18,129 nucleotides of DNA. Source: JAEMQF01 sp049297615 (lineage in GTDB: Bacteria; Pseudomonadota; Gammaproteobacteria; Burkholderiales; Burkholderiaceae_C). This document shows, in pieces, positions 14,090 to 18,129 of the stretch. The stretch lies in assembly GCA_049297615.1 (NCBI GenBank), contig JBAQUQ010000398.1:1-18129 (forward strand), written 5' to 3'. Below the pieces are notes generated by a model, which was not told the DNA's origin, made no database searches, and worked only from the letters and a program-made list of their open reading frames with translations. Each line of letters begins with the position of its first letter. Position 1 is the first letter of the stretch. The translations under genes and the position numbers were made by a program.

Positions 14090-14116
14090 ACAAGAAAACA
14101 ACTCGCCTTGGCGAGT
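14090..14116 (-). terminator. terminator-like hairpin upstream of the small acidic protein gene
   Basis: On the minus strand a perfect 6-bp stem (ACTCGC/GCGAGT, + coordinates 14101-14116, 4-base loop) is followed at once by a T-rich run TGTTTTCTTG (14100 down to 14091). This is the form of an intrinsic terminator and could end transcripts from the HD gene. Because the next start codon is only 22 bases further on, it may instead act as an attenuator in the leader of that gene. A weak promoter-like pair (GTGACG and TACCAT, 17 apart, + coordinates 14175-14147) lies upstream of the hairpin. Confidence 0.5.
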
Positions 14117-14316
14117 CCTGGGTCCACACTTCTCAGGAGCCGGGCTATGGTAGCTCCGAGCGGCGGCGGCGTCACGCGCAGCTGCACGACAATTTGACAA
14201 ATCGGCCCGCGCCTGACTCTTGTGTCAGACAGTGACATCGGCGCCATGACGATGCACACCGGGCCAGGCAGCGAGACTTGCGCGTGCCCGAGGCAACGGC
14301 CGCCCATGCCAGGGCA
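14117..14316. other. non-coding stretch between the small acidic protein and HD genes
   Basis: I see no gene here. It contains a TTGACA (14194-14199) with no matching -10 box, a short inverted repeat TGTCA/TGACA (14223-14227 and 14233-14237), and a GGAGC/GCTCC inverted repeat near 14136-14156. None is strong enough to name as a site. Confidence 0.35.
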
Positions 14317-15177
14317 TCAGTTCGCAAGCGAATAGTTCTGCCGCAAGCGCTGCATGTTCGGAATGAAGAATTCTGCCACCGTGATCTCACCGACCATGCG
14401 GTCGATGAATTGCAGCTTGTCGGCGCGGCCGAGCGCTGTGCCCCATTCCGACGCCAGGCGCGCCTGCAAGGCATCGGCATGTTCGATCGTCAAGCCGATC
14501 GACGGCAGGACATCCGCTTCGGCAAGCAGCATGGCCTCATGCGCCAGATCGGGGTCGACCGACAAGCGTTCGAGTGGCTGGGGCAGCGCCGCCGCGCGTG
14601 GCACGGCGGGCCCGCCGCTGCGATGACTCTGCCCGCAGGCGCGCGCGTACGGAACGCCGGCGCGCGGCTCGGTGGCCAGCACCAGAGCCTCGAGCCTGCC
14701 GCATTCGTCGGCGTCAACGCCGGCCTCGACTAGGTACGGCCCGGCCTTTTGCACCGCGAGCAACTCGAGTCGAAACGGCGCCGACGCGCCGCGCGAGCCA
14801 TCGTGATGAAAGTCGTGGATCAGCCCTGCGGTGACCACGCGCGCCGTACGGCGTGCGTCGAATCGCACCGAACGCGCCAAGTACAGCGCGCTGAGCATGA
14901 CCTCGAGAAAATGCTGCGGATTGTGATAACCGCTGGCCACACCGGCACCGACGCCGCGGTCGATGTCGCGGGCGATCGCTCGGCCAGCCCGCGACAAGGG
15001 ATCGCCGGGGGTGAGGCCGATACTTCGAAACGCAAGCGCCTGGCCGTTCTCGAGCCGGTCGGGCCGCGCGCCAAGCTGCATGAAGCAGGCCACCATCTCG
15101 TCGGCGACTTGCGCAGGAGCGAGTGAACCCACCACCGTGAATGGCGGCCGCTCGAGATCGATCGCTGTAGAAGTCAC
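14317..15177 (-). CDS. HD-domain hydrolase with cyclic-nucleotide-phosphodiesterase-like motifs
   Basis: This 286-residue soluble protein carries metal-binding motifs like those of class I cyclic nucleotide phosphodiesterases: YHNPQHFLEV (residues 84-93, H85 and H89) and HDFHHDG (121-127, H121, D122, H125). In eukaryotic PDEs the matching elements are YHNxxH and HDxxH(x)G. Later conserved positions such as E197-like and Asp ligands cannot be placed with certainty. The final part (FIDRMVGEITVAEFFIPNM) resembles the helical end of HD proteins. The probable start is GTG at 15177, without a visible Shine-Dalgarno, so the N-terminus is uncertain. The activity could be phosphodiesterase on a cyclic nucleotide or another phosphohydrolase; the substrate is unknown. 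Confidence 0.72.
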   Translation of the reverse strand: MTSTAIDLERPPFTVVGSLAPAQVADEMVACFMQLGARPDRLENGQALAFRSIGLTPGDPLSRAGRAIARDIDRGVGAGVASGYHNPQHFLEVMLSALYLARSVRFDARRTARVVTAGLIHDFHHDGSRGASAPFRLELLAVQKAGPYLVEAGVDADECGRLEALVLATEPRAGVPYARACGQSHRSGGPAVPRAAALPQPLERLSVDPDLAHEAMLLAEADVLPSIGLTIEHADALQARLASEWGTALGRADKLQFIDRMVGEITVAEFFIPNMQRLRQNYSLAN

Positions 15178-15325
15178 GGGGTACGGGGGCCGCTTTGGCG
15201 TGCAATCTTGTACGGCATGGTAGCAGCGTCGCGCAGCAAAGCGCTATCCTGCAAGCCTGTCGGGCTTTCGTTCAGGATCGATCCAAAACCCGACACGCGC
15301 CTTGGCGCGTTTATCGTTAACCCGC
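15178..15325. promoter_or_regulatory. divergent intergenic region with two hairpins
   Basis: This 148-base gap separates the HD gene (minus) from the DUF3717 gene (plus). It holds an AAGCC/GGCTT inverted repeat (15253-15257 and 15263-15267) and the hairpin ACGCGC-CTTG-GCGCGT (15295-15310) followed by TTTATCGTT, 15 bases before the DUF3717 start. No strong -35/-10 pair could be identified in either direction. Confidence 0.35.
15295..15312 (+). other. hairpin in the DUF3717 leader
   Basis: A 6-bp stem with a CTTG loop ends in TTT and lies just before the start codon. It matches the 14101-14116 hairpin except for one compensated base pair (T-A there, G-C here). It could attenuate transcription or control translation, but its T-tail is short. 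Confidence 0.35.
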
Positions 15326-15784
15326 ATGGCCGCCTTGCACATCACCGACATCGAAGCCGCCATCAACTGGTGGCGCGAGCGCAGGCCGTCGAAGGACGGC
15401 CTCACCGCCTGCGCCGAGGTGCGTGCCCTGGCCGAGACCTACGCACTGATGGTGTACCGCCGCGAAAGCGAATGCGACGAAGCTTCCATGCCCAGAGCGG
15501 CGCTCGCGGCCTGGCTCGCCTGGTATGCCACCACGCCCGATGCACCGTGTATCGCGATCTGCTCGACGAGCCAGGGCGACCCGGTGTGCAAAGGCTGCGG
15601 GCGCAGCTTCGACGAAGTCCAGCACTGGACTGCAATGAGCCCCGCTGAAAAGCGCGCCACTTGGCGGCGCATCACGATGGCTGGGACAGCCTGGCGATTC
15701 AACCGCTACGCCGAGCGCGCCCTCGAGCTGGTTCGGGGCGCAGCGCGATCCACGGCGGCCCGTACTGACGAGGACGGTGCGTGA
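15326..15784 (+). CDS. DUF3717-DUF1289 two-domain protein
   Basis: This 152-residue cytoplasmic protein joins two small domains. The N-terminal half (ITDIEAAINWWRERRPSKDG through the YRRESE segment) matches my memory of DUF3717 from Burkholderiales. The C-terminal half is a DUF1289 Cys-rich module with PCIAICSTSQG, then CKGCGRSFDEVQHW and MSPAEKRATWRRI. C75, C79, C88 and C91 are placed to bind zinc or an iron-sulfur centre. The ATG at 15326 is chosen because it starts the conserved domain; a TTG eight codons upstream is possible, and neither has a Shine-Dalgarno. The stop overlaps the MATE gene (GTGA, 15781-15784). The function is unknown. Confidence 0.82.
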   Translation: MAALHITDIEAAINWWRERRPSKDGLTACAEVRALAETYALMVYRRESECDEASMPRAALAAWLAWYATTPDAPCIAICSTSQGDPVCKGCGRSFDEVQHWTAMSPAEKRATWRRITMAGTAWRFNRYAERALELVRGAARSTAARTDEDGA

Positions 15785-17178
15785 GCGCGGCGACGCTCTC
15801 GCACGACGCGCGCCGCATTGCAAGCTTGGCCTGGCCGGTGTTCATCGGCCAAGTGGCGGTGCTCGCGTTCAGTACCGTGGACACCCTGATGGCCGCGCGC
15901 GCTTCGGCGCTCGACCTGGCTGCCTTGGCGATCGGCAGCGCCGTCTACGTCACGGTCTTCATCGGCTTGATGGGACTCGTGCTCGCCGTGGCGCCGATCG
16001 CCGGTCAGCTGTTCGGTGCGGGCAAACACCTCGAGGCCGGTGCGCAACTGCACCAGGCCATGTGGCTGGCGCTGGGGGCATCAGTGCTGGGCTGCACGCT
16101 ATTACTGTTTCCGCAGGTGTTTCTGAACCTGTCGCAGGCCTCGATCGAGGTCGCTGCCAAGGTCCGCGCCTACCTCGCTGCGCTGGCGTGGGCCTTGCCG
16201 TCGGCGCTGCTGTTCACGGCGTTTCGCGGTTTCAACACGGCCGTGTCCCGGCCGAAGATCGTGATGCTGTTGCAGCTGGGCGCGCTCCTGCTCAAGGTGC
16301 CGCTGACGGCCATGCTGGTGTTCGGCGTGACCGCGGGCGCGCTCGAAGTTCCCGCGCAAGGCGCTGCCGGCTGCGGCATCGCCACGGCCTTGGTCATGGC
16401 GTGCCAGCTCGGCGCAGCCTGGATCTTGCTGCGGCGTGACCCGTTCTATGCGCCCTTCGGTCTGCACGGACGCATCGCCGCCCCGCACCGCGCCAGCCTG
16501 GGTGCGCTGTTGCGCCTGGGCGTCCCGATGGGATCGGCCATTGCCATCGAGGTGACAGGCTTCACCTTCATGGCGTTTTTCATATCGCGCATCGGCAGCA
16601 CGCCGGTCGCCGGCCACCAGATCGCGCTGAACCTGCTGTCGCTGATGTTCATGATGCCGATGGCGATCGGCAATGCGACGAGCACCCTGGTTGCGCAATT
16701 TGTGGGCGCCGCCGACGCCGGGCAGGCGCAGCGCCTGGGCTGGAACGGCCTGGGGATCGGCGTGGGGCTGGCGGCACTGATGGCAGGTGCTGTCTACGCC
16801 TTGCGCGTGCCCATCCTGCACCTCTATACGCGCGACGCAGCGGTGATCGCCGCCGCCCTGCCCCTGCTCGCATGGCTCGTCTTGTTTCATGTGGCCGATG
16901 CGGCGCAGACCATCGCCGCCTTTGTATTGCGCGCCTATCGCATCGCCAGCGTGCCGCTGCTGATCTATGTCGTGGCGATTTGGGGCGTGGGCCTGGGAGG
17001 CGGCTACGTGCTCGCTTTCGATGGATACGGCATCAGTCCTCGCGCTCTGCGCGGCGCACCAGGCTATTGGTCGGCGGCCACGGCGGGCCTGGTGCTCGCG
17101 GCCCTGGCTCTTTGCGCCTTTCTCGCCTGGACTTTGCGCCGGCAGCGTGCGGCACCGCTCGCGCCATCAGGCACCTGA
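15781..17178 (+). CDS. MATE family multidrug/cation exporter (NorM-like)
   Basis: This inner-membrane antiporter of 465 residues has about twelve transmembrane helices in two related bundles. MATE features are the opening SLAWPVFIGQVAVLAFSTVD with TLMAARAS, an APIAGQLFGAG block after the second helix, FRGFNTAVSRPKI in the first half, and VAGHQIALNLLSLMFMMP with IGNATSTLVAQFVGA in the second, as in NorM. The start is GTG at 15781, which overlaps the DUF3717 stop and implies coupling. MATE proteins export cationic drugs, dyes or metabolites using sodium or proton gradients; the specific substrate is not evident. It converges with the kinase gene. Confidence 0.9.
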   Translation: MSAATLSHDARRIASLAWPVFIGQVAVLAFSTVDTLMAARASALDLAALAIGSAVYVTVFIGLMGLVLAVAPIAGQLFGAGKHLEAGAQLHQAMWLALGASVLGCTLLLFPQVFLNLSQASIEVAAKVRAYLAALAWALPSALLFTAFRGFNTAVSRPKIVMLLQLGALLLKVPLTAMLVFGVTAGALEVPAQGAAGCGIATALVMACQLGAAWILLRRDPFYAPFGLHGRIAAPHRASLGALLRLGVPMGSAIAIEVTGFTFMAFFISRIGSTPVAGHQIALNLLSLMFMMPMAIGNATSTLVAQFVGAADAGQAQRLGWNGLGIGVGLAALMAGAVYALRVPILHLYTRDAAVIAAALPLLAWLVLFHVADAAQTIAAFVLRAYRIASVPLLIYVVAIWGVGLGGGYVLAFDGYGISPRALRGAPGYWSAATAGLVLAALALCAFLAWTLRRQRAAPLAPSGT

Positions 17179-17207
17179 GAAGAATATTCAATGCGCCAGC
17201 GAGCAAG

Positions 17208-17222
17208 GGGTCGCGCTGACCC
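17208..17222. terminator. weak hairpin between convergent MATE and kinase genes
   Basis: GGGTC (17208-17212), a 5-base loop and GACCC (17218-17222) could form a short stem between the two converging genes. There is no T-tract on either side, so termination here is only a possibility. Confidence 0.2.
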
Positions 17223-17225
17223 AGT

Positions 17226-18129
17226 TCACAACGGCAGGCTCAGAACGAAACAACTGCCCCCGCCGTCGCGGCCCTCGCACTGCACCGTGCCGCGGTGCAG
17301 CTGGGCTATCTGGCGCACCAGGCTTAGGCCCAGGCCCACGCCACCGGCTTGCTCGGCGTGGCCGGGCAGTCGGTAAAAGGGCTCGAAGATGCGTTCGCGC
17401 TGGGCCGGCACAACGCCAGGGCCGCGATCGCAGACGCTCAATTGCACAGCCTGCGCGCCGCGCCGAATGTCGACCTCGGGCGCGGCACTGCCGCCGTAGC
17501 GGCGTGCGTTTTCCAGCAGGTTGCGCAGCGCACGGCGCAGCAGGCGCTCGTCGCCGTGCACCGTCACGTCATCGCCGCCAACCACGGCGCTCACCCGCGC
17601 GCCCTCTTCGGCGGCAAGCGCCAACAAGGACACTGCCGTATGGGTGCGCGCCGCGCCGTCGTCTTGCTTGATGTCGAGTCGACTCGCCAGCAAGACTTCC
17701 TCGACGAGCGCGTCGAGCTCGCCGATATTTCGTTCAAGCTCCTGGCGCAAGCGCGGGCGCGCCTGCGGCTCGGCGGTGTCGAGCATCGCCAGTGCCATCT
17801 TCATGCGCGCCAGCGGCGAGCGCAGCTCGTGCGAGGCGTTGGCGAGAAGGCTGCGGTGCGACGCGATCAATGCCTCGATGCGCTGCGCCGCCGCGTTGAA
17901 GCTGCTCGCCAGGGCCGCTACCTCGTCGTTGCCGCGTGCGTCGACGCGCTGGGCGAGCTGGCCGGCGCCGAAGCTTTCGACGCCACGTTGCAGCGCCTCG
18001 AGGCGCCGCGTCAAGCGCCGCACCACCGGGTATGCGCCCAGGGCGATGGCCAGGAACAGCACCGCCAGGGCAGCAGCCAGTCCGAAACCGCCGCCAGGCA
18101 GCAGCGCCAGGCTGCGCGGCAGGATGGAC
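17226..18129 (-). CDS. sensor histidine kinase, 5' end outside the window
   Basis: This is the C-terminal part of a two-component sensor kinase. The frame stays open to the right edge, so the N-terminal sensor region is missing; the GTG at 18062 falls inside a transmembrane helix and is not taken as the start. In order: a membrane helix (FGLAAALAVLFLAIALGAY), a HAMP linker (RRLTRRLEAL to NDEVAALASSFN), the phosphoacceptor H-box SHELRSPLARMK, and an ATP-binding domain with N-box LRNLLENARRYG, G1 box DRGPGV, F box FEPFYR and G2 box GVGLGLSLVRQIA. A response regulator gene is likely upstream, beyond the window. The signal sensed is unknown. Confidence 0.93.
   Translation of the reverse strand, partial: SILPRSLALLPGGGFGLAAALAVLFLAIALGAYPVVRRLTRRLEALQRGVESFGAGQLAQRVDARGNDEVAALASSFNAAAQRIEALIASHRSLLANASHELRSPLARMKMALAMLDTAEPQARPRLRQELERNIGELDALVEEVLLASRLDIKQDDGAARTHTAVSLLALAAEEGARVSAVVGGDDVTVHGDERLLRRALRNLLENARRYGGSAAPEVDIRRGAQAVQLSVCDRGPGVVPAQRERIFEPFYRLPGHAEQAGGVGLGLSLVRQIAQLHRGTVQCEGRDGGGSCFVLSLPL

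Noticed and set aside
15196..15213. sigma-54-like promoter (TGGCG with TTGTA)
   Set aside because: The spacing is one base too long and the essential GC of the -12 element is absent.

Overview
The window looks like a chromosomal segment of a high-GC betaproteobacterium of the order Burkholderiales, probably a Comamonadaceae-like genome. The reasons are an orphan Bug-type solute receptor, a DUF3717/DUF1289 protein of the kind seen in Burkholderiales, a selenoneine (sen) gene set, and a small C-tract/G-tract palindromic repeat (about 3323-3388) of a type I remember from Comamonadaceae intergenic regions. Genes are densely packed, with many ATGA or GTGA stop/start overlaps. No tRNA, rRNA, CRISPR array, transposase or phage gene was seen.

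Region 1 (1-8453) is a PQQ/quinoprotein locus. After a leader with no convincing gene (1-458), a plus-strand operon encodes an ABC ATPase, a periplasmic YVTN-type beta-propeller, a periplasmic binding protein, an ABC-2 permease (PedC type) and a Tat-exported Bug receptor. A minus-strand exported ankyrin-repeat protein follows. Then come a periplasmic PQQ dehydrogenase and a dihaem cytochrome c that overlap by GTGA. The dehydrogenase has a second Asp two residues after the catalytic Asp (W-D-L-D, D350/D352), which is the signature of lanthanide-dependent quinoproteins. The ABC set resembles PedA1A2BC of Pseudomonas putida, which is linked to lanthanide-dependent growth. The region therefore reads as a candidate rare-earth uptake and use locus. 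A palindromic repeat sits between the binding-protein and permease genes, and reading frames through it keep translational coupling.

Region 2 (8474-11710) is a selenoneine biosynthesis cluster: senA (EgtB-like selenoneine synthase, minus strand), and senB (selenosugar synthase) with senC (SelD-type selenophosphate synthetase) divergent on the plus strand. SenC would make selenophosphate, SenB would put selenium on a sugar, and SenA would transfer it to hercynine. The hercynine gene (egtD) is not in the window. The predicted senA and senB start codons are only 28 bp apart. An MFS transporter (11801-13018) and a GFSQG serine esterase (13077-13739) follow on the same strand.

Region 3 (13752-18129) holds a small acidic protein, an HD hydrolase with eukaryotic-PDE-like metal motifs, a DUF3717-DUF1289 protein coupled to a MATE exporter, and the 3' part of a sensor histidine kinase gene that runs off the right edge. 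Two nearly identical hairpins with a CTTG loop lie in the leaders of two of these genes.
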